Origin: CAYOXD01 sp964407825
GTDB lineage: Bacteria > Desulfobacterota > Desulfobacteria > Desulfobacterales > JAFDDL01
Length of the DNA: 57,320 nt
NCBI GenBank assembly: GCA_964407825.1
Contig: CAYOXD010000006.1
Span: 1 to 57,320 of the forward strand
Direction of reading: 5' to 3'
Shown here: positions 8,111 through 16,115 of the stretch, in pieces
How the letters are laid out: each line of letters opens with the position of its first letter
Numbering within the stretch: position 1 is the first letter of the stretch
Position numbers and translations under genes: made by a program
The notes under the pieces: model-generated
The model's database searches: none
What the model was told of the DNA's origin: nothing
Seen by the model: only the letters and a program-made list of their open reading frames with translations

Positions 8111-8902
8111 CTAAAGCAAAAAGGAAGTCACGAGGTAATCCGCCACCAGAATGGTGATGCAGGATTGTACCACGGCCGAGGTGGTGGAGAGGCTGACGCT
8201 CTTGGAACCGCGACCGTCCCTGCGCATGTGGGTAAAATACCCCTGGTAGCAGCAGATGGTGGCAACGATGACCGCGAAGACCAGGGACTTGACGAACCCG
8301 CCCGTTACATCCGAGAGGTCCACGCTGGCCTGGACCCGGTAGAGATAGGCGCCCGGATCTCCGCCCAGAAGGCTGACACCGGTAAGATAGCCGCCGGCGA
8401 TGCCGATCAGATCGAACATGGCGGTCAGCAGCGGGAAGCTGATCACGGCGGCTGCGATCCTGGGAGAGATCAAATACCCCACCGGATCAATACCCATGGT
8501 GGTCAGGGCATCAATCTGTTCCGAAATGCGCTGGATGCCGATTTCGGCGGTCATGGCAGAGCCGGCCCGGGCGGTGATCATGATGGCCGTCAACACCGGG
8601 CCCAACTCCCGAACCAGGGTCAGGGAGACCGCGGAGCCCAAAACCCCCACGGATCCGAATTTCACCAGGGTGTAATATAGCTGCAAGCCCAGCACCATGC
8701 CCGTAAAGAGGGCCACCAGGGCGACGATCGCCGTGGTCCTGGCACCGATATGATACGTCTGCATCCATACGGCCTGCAGCTGCTTGGGCCTGAAGAGGGC
8801 TATCACCGATTTGACCAGGAAGATGACGGCCGCGCCCAGGTGATCGATCCAACCGAGGACGAGCCGCCCCAGGGGGAAAAGGATCGGTATCGGCTTATTC
8901 AT
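8111..8902 (-). CDS. mlaE: Mla permease MlaE
   Basis: Inner-membrane permease of the phospholipid transporter (MlaE/YrbE family), about 263 residues. The conserved core is plain: LVRELGPVLTAIMITARAG and SAMTAEIGIQRISEQIDAL near residue 130-165, followed by MGIDPVGYLISPRI, diagnostic of the family. Five or so hydrophobic segments are visible. The ATG at 8902 was chosen because GAGAGGGG lies before it; the longer reading from 8926 has no support. It is the first gene of the mlaE-F-D-C operon, so its promoter should lie in the 248 bases up to the sigma-54 regulator gene, where I could not find a convincing one. Confidence 0.93.
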   Translation of the reverse strand: MNKPIPILFPLGRLVLGWIDHLGAAVIFLVKSVIALFRPKQLQAVWMQTYHIGARTTAIVALVALFTGMVLGLQLYYTLVKFGSVGVLGSAVSLTLVRELGPVLTAIMITARAGSAMTAEIGIQRISEQIDALTTMGIDPVGYLISPRIAAAVISFPLLTAMFDLIGIAGGYLTGVSLLGGDPGAYLYRVQASVDLSDVTGGFVKSLVFAVIVATICCYQGYFTHMRRDGRGSKSVSLSTTSAVVQSCITILVADYLVTSFLL

Positions 8903-9150
8903 TCGAGCACTTTCCCCTCTCACCAAAATGGGCCTCGATCAATGTCTCGGCCCGGTTCAACCCGGCTCGTCCTCACGGAACGGATGATTGCTGTGCCATC
9001 CGTCATGTCGCAGGGCGGTCCTTTGTCCCAAATCAATGACACGCCCCGATGGATCCGCCGCCGCGCCAGGGCACTTTGTAAAATGCGGCGCCAGGAGGAA
9101 ACTTACCATGCCCGATGGTTTTCCGCAAGATTCCTAATGAAATCCCTTCT

Positions 9151-10581
9151 TCATGAGGCTTTGACAACCCCCGCCTCCTTCAGCTTCTTGAACCGCTTAT
9201 TGACCGCCTGCTGGGAAATGCCCAGAAGCCTTGCCGCCCCCGACTGGTTTCCACCGGTTCGCTTCAAGGCCTCCAGGAGAAGCGCGCGGGCGGCCTCCTC
9301 CATGGTCGGCAAGGCTTTTGGAAACAAAATGGCCTCCCCGGGAGCCGCCGTCATGGGATCGACCGGATCCCCCCGGCGGCCGTTGAGGTAATTCTCAAAC
9401 ACGGCCATGGACAGAACCCCCTTCCGGTGTCTGCTGACGGCATCGAAGATCATGGCCTGGAGTTCCCGGACGTTCCCCGGAAAGGAATACGTCTGTAGGA
9501 GGCGCAACAGCTCAAGCGGATAGGTCAGCTTCTTACGGCCCAGATTCCGGGCGGCGATTTTAATAAAATGATCCGCCAAAAGGGGGATATCGTCCACTCG
9601 CTCCCTCAGGGGGGGAATATGGATATGGTGCGTCTGAAGTCTGAACAGAAGGTCTTTACGGAATCTGTTCGTCTGGGAAAGGTCGCTGAAATTTTCATTG
9701 GTGGCGGCGATAATGCGTACGTCGGCCTTACGGATCGTATCCTGGCCCAAGGGGAGATATTCCGATTCCTGAAGCAGCCGCAACAATTTCGCCTGGGAGT
9801 ACAGGCTCAGACTTCCGATCTCATCCAGGAGCAGTGTGCCTCCCGAAGCCTGATCGATGAGCCCCTTCCTGTGCGCATCGGCACCTGTGAAGGCCCCCCT
9901 CACATGGCCGAACAGGGTATCCGAAAAGACATTGTCATCCAGGCCGGCCGCATTCACCGTGATGAAAGGACCCGAACGGCCGCTTTTCATGTGGAGCGTT
10001 TTCGACACGAGTTCTTTTCCAACACCGGTCTCGCCTGTAACCAGCACCGCCTGGGAAGTTTCGGCGATGGCGTCGATATAGTTGAAGATGGAGTACATCT
10101 TGTTATCACGGGTGATAATATCCGAAAATCCCTCTATATTTTCGATATCACGGGTCAGCATGTGGCTTCGCAGCGAGATGTTTTCCCGTTGCAGACCGCT
10201 GAATTGCTCCGCCTTGGCAATGGCCGTGGTCAGCCGCCGCGCGGACACGGGCTTGACGATGTAATTGTATGCGCCTGTTTTGATGCACCGCACCGCCGTA
10301 TCCGTATCGTCGGTGCTGGTGATGATAATGATGGGGATGTCGGGATATTCTGCGGTAACGGCGGCCAAGAGCTCCCTGCCGCCAAAATACGGCATGTTCA
10401 GATCCATCAGGATCACCTCGGCATGGTGCCGGGAAATCAGGCCCATTGCCAGCCGGCTGTCGTCGCACAGGATGATATTGTTGTAGCCGGCCTTTCGAAG
10501 GATCGTGTCCATAGTCAGCAGGATGGACTTCTCATCGTCCACGATGAGAATCGGGTACTGGGGTCTGTCTTCGGGTTTCAT
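9151..10581 (-). CDS. sigma-54-dependent NtrC-family response regulator
   Basis: Cytoplasmic two-component regulator of 476 residues with three parts. The receiver domain (about 10-125) has the acidic pair D15-D16, phosphorylated D60 in ILMDLNMP, T88 and K110. The AAA+ domain has Walker A GETGVGKE (183-190), the GAFTGA loop that contacts sigma-54 (229-234), and Walker B GGTLLLDEIG. A Fis-type helix-turn-helix ends the protein (NQSGAARLLGISQQAVNKRF). The receiver domain looks intact, so activation by phosphorylation is expected. No histidine kinase gene is intact beside it; the upstream side runs into the assembly gap after about 250 bases. Its targets are unknown; mlaE lies downstream in the same direction, but a link is not shown. 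Confidence 0.93.
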   Translation of the reverse strand: MKPEDRPQYPILIVDDEKSILLTMDTILRKAGYNNIILCDDSRLAMGLISRHHAEVILMDLNMPYFGGRELLAAVTAEYPDIPIIIITSTDDTDTAVRCIKTGAYNYIVKPVSARRLTTAIAKAEQFSGLQRENISLRSHMLTRDIENIEGFSDIITRDNKMYSIFNYIDAIAETSQAVLVTGETGVGKELVSKTLHMKSGRSGPFITVNAAGLDDNVFSDTLFGHVRGAFTGADAHRKGLIDQASGGTLLLDEIGSLSLYSQAKLLRLLQESEYLPLGQDTIRKADVRIIAATNENFSDLSQTNRFRKDLLFRLQTHHIHIPPLRERVDDIPLLADHFIKIAARNLGRKKLTYPLELLRLLQTYSFPGNVRELQAMIFDAVSRHRKGVLSMAVFENYLNGRRGDPVDPMTAAPGEAILFPKALPTMEEAARALLLEALKRTGGNQSGAARLLGISQQAVNKRFKKLKEAGVVKAS

Positions 10582-10717
10582 GCCAGTCCTTGGCGCTCCA
10601 TCTCCTGTTCCAGCCTTTGCAATGCGGTCAGTTCCCTATCGAATTTCCAGGGGCAGCCCTTGGCGCACGTCTCCGATGTCGAATTGCGGGGGCATTGAGC
10701 AAGGAGGGATATTATCG

Positions 10718-10829
10718 ATGAAATATCATGCTATCGTCCAAAGACCCGGTCCGGCGGTCTATGGGGATGAATTCTATCAGCACCTTCTCTGGGGTCAAGG
10801 CTTTTTTGGAAGGAGCCGGGGCCATGGGG
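10718..10829 (+). CDS. 5' fragment of an unidentified gene cut by the assembly gap
   Basis: AAGGAGGG at 10701-10708 is a good ribosome site followed, 9 bases on, by an ATG at 10718 (reading MKYHAIVQRPG) and a second ATG in another frame at 10728 (MLSSKDPVRRS, with VKAFLEGAGAMG just before the gap). Spacing favours the first, while the second reads more like a protein. Either way the frame runs open into the 100 N. I cannot name the product. Sequence after the gap cannot be joined to it because gap length is unknown. Confidence 0.35.
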
Positions 10830-10929
10830 NNNNNNNNNNNNNNNNNNNNNNNNNNNNNNNNNNNNNNNNNNNNNNNNNNNNNNNNNNNNNNNNNNNNNNN
10901 NNNNNNNNNNNNNNNNNNNNNNNNNNNNN
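10830..10929. other. assembly gap (100 N)
   Basis: Exactly 100 unknown bases, the conventional filler for a scaffold join of unknown size. The 457 bases from 10582 to 11038 therefore cannot be fully read: they hold the gene fragment before the gap, and after it a short stretch leading into arnB with TTGACA at 10950-10955 but no good matching -10. Confidence 0.98.
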
Positions 10930-11038
10930 CACGACCAGCGACTTAATTCTTGACACGAGCCGACAAACTAGGTGAGTATTTGCGCCATGAAAAAAATAGC
11001 CTGCATCATTTCAGACAAACCTTTCAAGGGAACAGCGT

Positions 11039-12187
11039 ATGAGATCCGCCTTCCTGCCCTTTTCCAAGCCCGACATCAGTGAGCCGGAAATAGAGGCGGT
11101 CGCAGAAGTCCTCCGCTCCGGCTGGATCACCACGGGACCGAGGACGGTGGCCTTCGAAGAGGCCTTTCGGAGTTACTGCGGTGCCGATGGGGCAGTGGCG
11201 CTCTGCTCAGCCACGGCAGGGATGCACCTCGTGCTCAATGCCTTGGGCATCGGTCCCGGGGATGAGGTGATCACGCCGTCCATGACCTGGGTCTCCACGG
11301 TGAACCTGATCGTGGCCGCTGGAGCCACGCCGGTTTTCGCGGATGTGGATCGGGACACCCTCATGATTTCCGCCGAAACCGTTGCCCCCCTCGTCACGAA
11401 ACGGACCCGGCTGATCGTTCCGGTTCATTTCGCCGGCGCCGCCGTGGATATGGCCCCCCTGCGACAGTTGGCTGCGGAAAAGAACATCCCCCTGGTGGAG
11501 GACGCCGCTCACGCCGCGGGAACCGAATATCGGGGGGAGCGCATCGGCCGGCGGGGCACGGCCATATTTTCCTTTCATCCCATCAAGAACATGACCTGTG
11601 GCGAGGGGGGCATGCTCTGTTCGGATGACCCGGCCCTTGTCGAACGCATCCGTCGACTGAAATTTCACGGCCTCGGCGTGGACGCCTATGACCGGACCCA
11701 GCAGGGCCGCGCCCCCCAGGCCGAGGTACTGGAACCGGGTTTCAAGTACAACCTGACGGACATGGCCGCGGTGCTCGGGCTGGGGCAGCTCAAACGGCTG
11801 GATACCTTCATCGCCAAACGCGCGCTCCTGGCCCAGCGCTACCTGGAGCGCCTGGAAGGGGTGTCAGCGGTGTCGCCCCTGGCCCTTCCGGCCTACTCCA
11901 TGCGCCACGCCTGGCACCTCTTCATCGTCCGGCTCGATCTCGAGCGTGCCGGCATGGACCGCGAGGGCTTCATGACGGCGCTGAAGGGACGGAACATCGG
12001 CACCGGCATTCATTTCAAGGCGGTGCATACCCAGAAATACTATCGCGAAACGCTCCGCCTGGCGCCGGGCGCACTCCCGGCCACCGAATGGAACTCCCAG
12101 AGGATCTGCTCGCTCCCCCTCTTTCCGGGCATGGCGCCGGAGGACGTGGACGCCGTCGTTTCCGCCATCGAGGAGGTACTCCCATGA
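11039..12187 (+). CDS. arnB: UDP-Ara4O aminotransferase ArnB
   Basis: PLP-dependent enzyme that turns UDP-4-keto-arabinose into UDP-4-amino-4-deoxy-L-arabinose (UDP-Ara4N) with glutamate as amino donor; cytoplasmic. At 382 residues it matches the enterobacterial enzyme closely: LRSGWITTGP near residue 26, SSATAGMHL-like CSATAGMHLVLNALGIG near 59, VEDAAHAAGT near 154, and the PLP-binding lysine in FSFHPIKNMTCGEGG near 180. The ending HTQKYYRETLRLAPG and EWNSQRICSLPLFPGM is also typical. AAGGGA precedes the ATG. First gene of the arnBCADT operon; its promoter may lie in or near the gap. The stop overlaps arnC as ATGA. Confidence 0.96.
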   Translation: MRSAFLPFSKPDISEPEIEAVAEVLRSGWITTGPRTVAFEEAFRSYCGADGAVALCSATAGMHLVLNALGIGPGDEVITPSMTWVSTVNLIVAAGATPVFADVDRDTLMISAETVAPLVTKRTRLIVPVHFAGAAVDMAPLRQLAAEKNIPLVEDAAHAAGTEYRGERIGRRGTAIFSFHPIKNMTCGEGGMLCSDDPALVERIRRLKFHGLGVDAYDRTQQGRAPQAEVLEPGFKYNLTDMAAVLGLGQLKRLDTFIAKRALLAQRYLERLEGVSAVSPLALPAYSMRHAWHLFIVRLDLERAGMDREGFMTALKGRNIGTGIHFKAVHTQKYYRETLRLAPGALPATEWNSQRICSLPLFPGMAPEDVDAVVSAIEEVLP

Positions 12188-13185
12188 AGGTGCCGGAACT
12201 TTCCGTCGTCATTCCAGTCTATAACGAACAGGAAACCCTGCCAGAGCTCATCGCGCGCTGTCTTGCGGCCTGTGGGGAAACCGGCCGCTCCTTTGAGATC
12301 ATCCTGGTGGATGACGGCAGCAGGGACGGCTCCCGCGAACTCATTTCCCAGGCCGCCGCCGACCATGCCGAGGTGATCGGTGTCCTTTTAAACCGCAACT
12401 ACGGTCAGCACGCGGCGGTATTCGCCGGTCTGGAGCGGAGCAGGGGCGAAATCGTCGTAACGCTGGACGCGGACCTCCAGAATCCGCCGGAGGAGATCCC
12501 CAACCTGGTGCGGGAGATGGACCGGGGCGTCGATGTGGTGGGCACGATCCGCATGAACCGGCAGGACTCCCTCTTCCGGAAGGCCGCCTCCGCCCTGGTC
12601 AATCGGATCGTCCAGCGCACCACCGGCGTCATGATGCGCGACTACGGCTGCATGCTGCGGGCCTACCGCCGCGCCATCGTCAACGCCATGCTCCAGTGCC
12701 GGGAGCGGTCCACCTTCATCCCCATCCTGGCCAACAGTTTTGCCGGCAGCACCGCCGAGATCCACGTCACCCACGCCTCCCGCGAAAGGGGGGAGTCCAA
12801 ATACAGCCTGTGGAAACTGATTTCGCTCCAGTTCGATCTTCTCACCTCCATGTCCACCTTTCCGCTCCGGCTGTTGTCCCTGTTGGGAGCGGTGATTTCC
12901 ATGTGCGGCGTGAGCTTCGGCGTGCTGCTCATGGTACTGCGCTTCGTCTACGGCGCCGTGTGGGCCGCCCAGGGGGTCTTCACCCTCTTTGCCGCCCTGT
13001 TTATCTTTATCGGGGCCCAGTTCATCGGCCTGGGGCTTCTCGGGGAGTACATCGGTCGCATTTATCACGATGTCCGGGGAAGGCCCCGATTTTTCATACA
13101 GGATATCCGCGGTGGGGACCCGCTGCCGGCCGGGGGCCAGCCTTCGCCCGCCGGACAGGATGGGTCGACGAACCAGCCGCTTTGA
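12184..13185 (+). CDS. arnC: undecaprenyl-phosphate Ara4-formyl-N transferase ArnC
   Basis: Family 2 glycosyltransferase that moves formylated Ara4N from UDP onto undecaprenyl phosphate at the inner membrane. About 333 residues. The GT2 domain starts at PELSVVIPVYNEQETLPEL, with VDDGSRDGS near residue 42 and the metal-binding TLDADLQNPPEEIP near 93. Two membrane helices follow near residues 230-300 (LLSLLGAVISMCGVSFGVLL and FTLFAALFIFIGAQFIGLGL), ending with GEYIGRIYHDVRGRPRF, the layout of ArnC/DPM1-like proteins. The ATG overlaps the arnB stop as ATGA, which fixes the start. The last 25 residues are low-complexity (Gly, Pro, Gln). Confidence 0.95.
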   Translation: MKVPELSVVIPVYNEQETLPELIARCLAACGETGRSFEIILVDDGSRDGSRELISQAAADHAEVIGVLLNRNYGQHAAVFAGLERSRGEIVVTLDADLQNPPEEIPNLVREMDRGVDVVGTIRMNRQDSLFRKAASALVNRIVQRTTGVMMRDYGCMLRAYRRAIVNAMLQCRERSTFIPILANSFAGSTAEIHVTHASRERGESKYSLWKLISLQFDLLTSMSTFPLRLLSLLGAVISMCGVSFGVLLMVLRFVYGAVWAAQGVFTLFAALFIFIGAQFIGLGLLGEYIGRIYHDVRGRPRFFIQDIRGGDPLPAGGQPSPAGQDGSTNQPL

Positions 13186-13210
13186 ACGTGAATTGAGGAG
13201 GAACACCGAA

Positions 13211-15205
13211 ATGAAAGCCGTCGTCCTTGCCTATCACAACATCGGTTGCGTTGGCATCAGAGCACTCTTGACCCACGGATTCGATATCCAGGCGGTCTTT
13301 ACCTATGAAGACGATCCAAACGAGACTCTCTGGTTCGAGTCTGTGGCCGAACTGGCGGCGGCCCATCACATCCCCGTCCATGCGCCGGAAAACATCAACC
13401 ATCCCCTCTGGGTGGAGCGGATCCGGGCCATGAAGCCCGACATCATCTTCTCCTTCTATTACCGTACCCTGGTGGGAAAGGAGATTCTCGACATCCCGCC
13501 GGCCGGATGCCTGAACCTGCATGGCTCGCTCCTTCCCCGGTACCGGGGCCGCTGTCCGGTGAATTGGGTTCTGGTCAATGGGGAAAAGGAAACCGGCGTC
13601 ACCCTCCATGCCATGACACCGAGGCCCGATGAGGGCCATATCCTCGGCCAGCACCGAGTGGCCATAGAGGACGAGGACACGGCCCTCAGCCTGCACGGGA
13701 AGCTCGCCCATGCGGCGGAGGCGCTCCTGGACGAACTCCTGCCGCAGATCCGCGGTGGACGCATCGAAGGAATTCCCCAGGATCCTTCGGCCGCCAGCTA
13801 CTTCGGAGGCCGGGGGCCCGAGGACGGCGAAATCGACTGGGCCCTGGGGGCCGAGGCCGTTCGGAACCTGGTGCGGGCGGTCACCCGCCCCTACCCGGGC
13901 GCCTTTTCCTTTCTGGGAAACCGCAAGGTCACCTTTTGGCAGGCCGACCTTTCGGACACAGCAGTGGCGGCGCCTCCGGGCACGGTGCTTGCCGCAGATC
14001 CCCTGACCATTGCCTGCGGCGAGGGGGCAGTACAGGTCGGATTCGCCCAACCGGAAAACGGAATCTACATGAGCGGCCGGCAGCTGGCCCTGGAGCTCAA
14101 TCTGGCGCCCGGCATGCGCTTCAACCGCCAGGCGGCCACCATGGTGGAACTGCAGCGCCGCAAGCACGTCCTCATCCTGGGGGTGAACGGTTTTATCGGC
14201 AACCACCTGAGCGAGCGGCTCCTGGACAGCGGCGACTACGTGGTCCACGGCATGGATCTGTGTTCGGACACAGTGGAGCATCTGAAGGGCCGGCCGAATT
14301 TTTATTTCACCGAGGGCGATATCTCCATCATGCGGGAGTGGATCGAGTACCATGTGCGTAAATGCGACATCATCCTTCCCCTGGTAGCCATTGCCACCCC
14401 CATCGAGTATGTCCGCAACCCCCTGCGGGTATTCGAGCTCGATTTCGAGGAGAACCTTCGCATCGTCCGCTACTGCGCCACCTACGGAAAACGCCTGATA
14501 TTTCCATCCACCTCCGAGGTCTACGGCATGTGCAAGGACCCGGAGTTCGACGAGCAGCGTTCCAACTTCGTCCTGGGGCCCATTCACAAACAGCGGTGGA
14601 TCTACTCCTGCAGCAAGCAGATGCTGGACCGGGTGATCTGGGCCTACGGCGCCGAGCGGGGTCTTAAATTCACCCTGATCCGGCCCTTCAACTGGATCGG
14701 GCCGAAACTCGACTCCCTGCAATCGGCCCGGATCGGAAGTTCCCGGGTCATCACCCAGTTCATCTTGAACCTGGTGGAGGGCACCCCCATCCGGCTGGTG
14801 GACGGCGGCAAGCAAAAACGCTGCTTCACCGATATCAAGGACGGCATCGAGTGCCTCTTCAGGATCATCGAGAACAAAGGCGGCTGCTGCGACGGCCGGA
14901 TCTTCAACATCGGAAACCCGGACAACGAGTTCAGCATGCAGGCCCTGGCCGACATTCTCCGGGAAAAATTCACCGCCCATCCGCTGCGTTCCCACTTTCC
15001 GCCGGACGGCGGGGTCCAGTACATCGAAGCCCAGGCCTATTACGGAAAGGGGGGCTACCAGGACGTCCAGCACCGCCGGCCGAGCATCCGCCAGGCGAAA
15101 CGAATTCTGGACTGGGAGCCCACGGTCCCCTTCGAGCAGTCCGTGGCCGAAACCCTGGATTATTTTCTCCAGGACGTGGTGGGAAGGACCGGGGAGAATC
15201 GATGA
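13211..15205 (+). CDS. arnA: bifunctional UDP-glucuronate decarboxylase / UDP-Ara4N formyltransferase ArnA
   Basis: Two-domain enzyme of about 664 residues, full length for ArnA. The N-terminal half formylates UDP-Ara4N with formyl-tetrahydrofolate: LNLHGSLLPRYRGRCPVNW near residue 100 carries the catalytic Asn and His, and TPRPDEGHILGQ carries the Asp. The C-terminal half oxidatively decarboxylates UDP-glucuronate with NAD: GVNGFIGNHL is the Rossmann glycine motif near 325, TSEVYG near 435 and YSCSKQ near 465 give the Ser/Glu, Tyr and Lys of the active site. GAGGAGG lies 10 bases before the ATG at 13211. The stop overlaps arnD as ATGA. No ugd gene to make UDP-glucuronate is in the window. 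Confidence 0.96.
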   Translation: MKAVVLAYHNIGCVGIRALLTHGFDIQAVFTYEDDPNETLWFESVAELAAAHHIPVHAPENINHPLWVERIRAMKPDIIFSFYYRTLVGKEILDIPPAGCLNLHGSLLPRYRGRCPVNWVLVNGEKETGVTLHAMTPRPDEGHILGQHRVAIEDEDTALSLHGKLAHAAEALLDELLPQIRGGRIEGIPQDPSAASYFGGRGPEDGEIDWALGAEAVRNLVRAVTRPYPGAFSFLGNRKVTFWQADLSDTAVAAPPGTVLAADPLTIACGEGAVQVGFAQPENGIYMSGRQLALELNLAPGMRFNRQAATMVELQRRKHVLILGVNGFIGNHLSERLLDSGDYVVHGMDLCSDTVEHLKGRPNFYFTEGDISIMREWIEYHVRKCDIILPLVAIATPIEYVRNPLRVFELDFEENLRIVRYCATYGKRLIFPSTSEVYGMCKDPEFDEQRSNFVLGPIHKQRWIYSCSKQMLDRVIWAYGAERGLKFTLIRPFNWIGPKLDSLQSARIGSSRVITQFILNLVEGTPIRLVDGGKQKRCFTDIKDGIECLFRIIENKGGCCDGRIFNIGNPDNEFSMQALADILREKFTAHPLRSHFPPDGGVQYIEAQAYYGKGGYQDVQHRRPSIRQAKRILDWEPTVPFEQSVAETLDYFLQDVVGRTGENR

Positions 15206-16098
15206 TCCCGGTGGGGCTCCGCATCGATGTGGACACCCTGCGGGGAACCCGCGTGGGGGTACCGAACCTGGTGCGACTCATGGCTCGCCGCCGCATCCGT
15301 GCCAGCTTTTTCTTTTCGGTCGGGCCGGACAATATGGGCCGCCACCTGTGGCGCCTCATTCGCCCCCGGTTTCTGATGAAGATGCTCCGGACCCGGGCGT
15401 CCCGTCTCTATGGGTGGGACATCCTGCTGCGCGGCACCCTGTGGCCAGGCCCCGTGATCGGGGACAGGTGCACCGCACAGATCCGTGAGGTTCTCGGCCA
15501 TGGCCATGAAACGGGGCTGCATGCCTGGGACCATCATGGATGGCAGCACCGGCTGGAGCACCTGGACCGCCATGCCCTGGCCAAAGAGATCAAACGGGGA
15601 TACGACCTTTTGACGGATATTCTGAATCGACCGCCAGATGCCTTTGCCGCGCCCGCCTGGCGTGTCACGCCTGAGGCGCTTTACGCCCTGGACGGATTTT
15701 CCTTCCGGTACCAATCCGATTGCCGGGGCCATTCCATCTTCAGGCCAGTGGTGGACGGCCGGTTTCTGGGGCCCCGCCAGGTGCCGGTCACCCTGCCGAC
15801 CTATGACGAACTCGTCGGCCGTCAGTGCACACCGGAGGCCTGCCAGGAGATTCTGCTGAATGCCATCCAGCCGGACCGGCTCAATGTTTTGACCATTCAC
15901 GCGGAGGTGGAAGGCATCAGCGAGCTGCCCCTCTTCGAGCGTTTTCTGGATCAGGCCGACCGCCGGGGAATGGCCTTCTGCCCGCTGGGGGAGCTTCTCC
16001 CGGCCGACAATACCGCCCCGGGATGCGGCCTCGTGCGAATGGAAACGGCCGGCCGGGAGGGGTGGATCTCCGGCCAGCAGTCCGCCTCAGCGCACTAA
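15202..16098 (+). CDS. arnD: undecaprenyl-phosphate Ara4FN deformylase ArnD
   Basis: Polysaccharide-deacetylase-like (NodB/CE4-type) metal enzyme that removes the formyl group from undecaprenyl-phosphate-Ara4FN, acting at the inner membrane. About 298 residues. RIDVDTLRGTRVGVPNLVRL at the N-terminus gives the catalytic Asp pair, and ETGLHAWDHHGWQH near 110 gives the metal-binding His residues. ARRRIRASFFFSVGPDNMGR and FAAPAWRVTPEAL are further conserved blocks; TIHAEVEG near 233 carries the late His. The ATG overlaps the arnA stop as ATGA. The C-terminal 25 residues look unconserved. Confidence 0.94.
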   Translation: MIPVGLRIDVDTLRGTRVGVPNLVRLMARRRIRASFFFSVGPDNMGRHLWRLIRPRFLMKMLRTRASRLYGWDILLRGTLWPGPVIGDRCTAQIREVLGHGHETGLHAWDHHGWQHRLEHLDRHALAKEIKRGYDLLTDILNRPPDAFAAPAWRVTPEALYALDGFSFRYQSDCRGHSIFRPVVDGRFLGPRQVPVTLPTYDELVGRQCTPEACQEILLNAIQPDRLNVLTIHAEVEGISELPLFERFLDQADRRGMAFCPLGELLPADNTAPGCGLVRMETAGREGWISGQQSASAH

Positions 16099-16115
16099 AG
16101 GGAGCCTGAAGCACT

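Noticed and set aside
8903..9150. Possible sigma-54 promoter near the NtrC-type regulator and mlaE
   Set aside because: I looked for TGGCAC-N5-TTGC on both strands; the best candidate misses the GC element at the correct spacing.
10505..10975. Open frame reading across the N gap
   Set aside because: The N stretch gives no stops by construction and its true length is unknown, so the two sides cannot be joined.
10988..11086. 32-codon frame (MKKIACIISDK) overlapping arnB
   Set aside because: It overlaps the arnB start in another frame, and AAGGGA serves arnB; no independent support.
13094..15073. 659-codon open frame on the minus strand opposite arnA
   Set aside because: It lies fully antisense to a clear ArnA and arises from GC-rich codon use; no ribosome site or domain pattern is visible.
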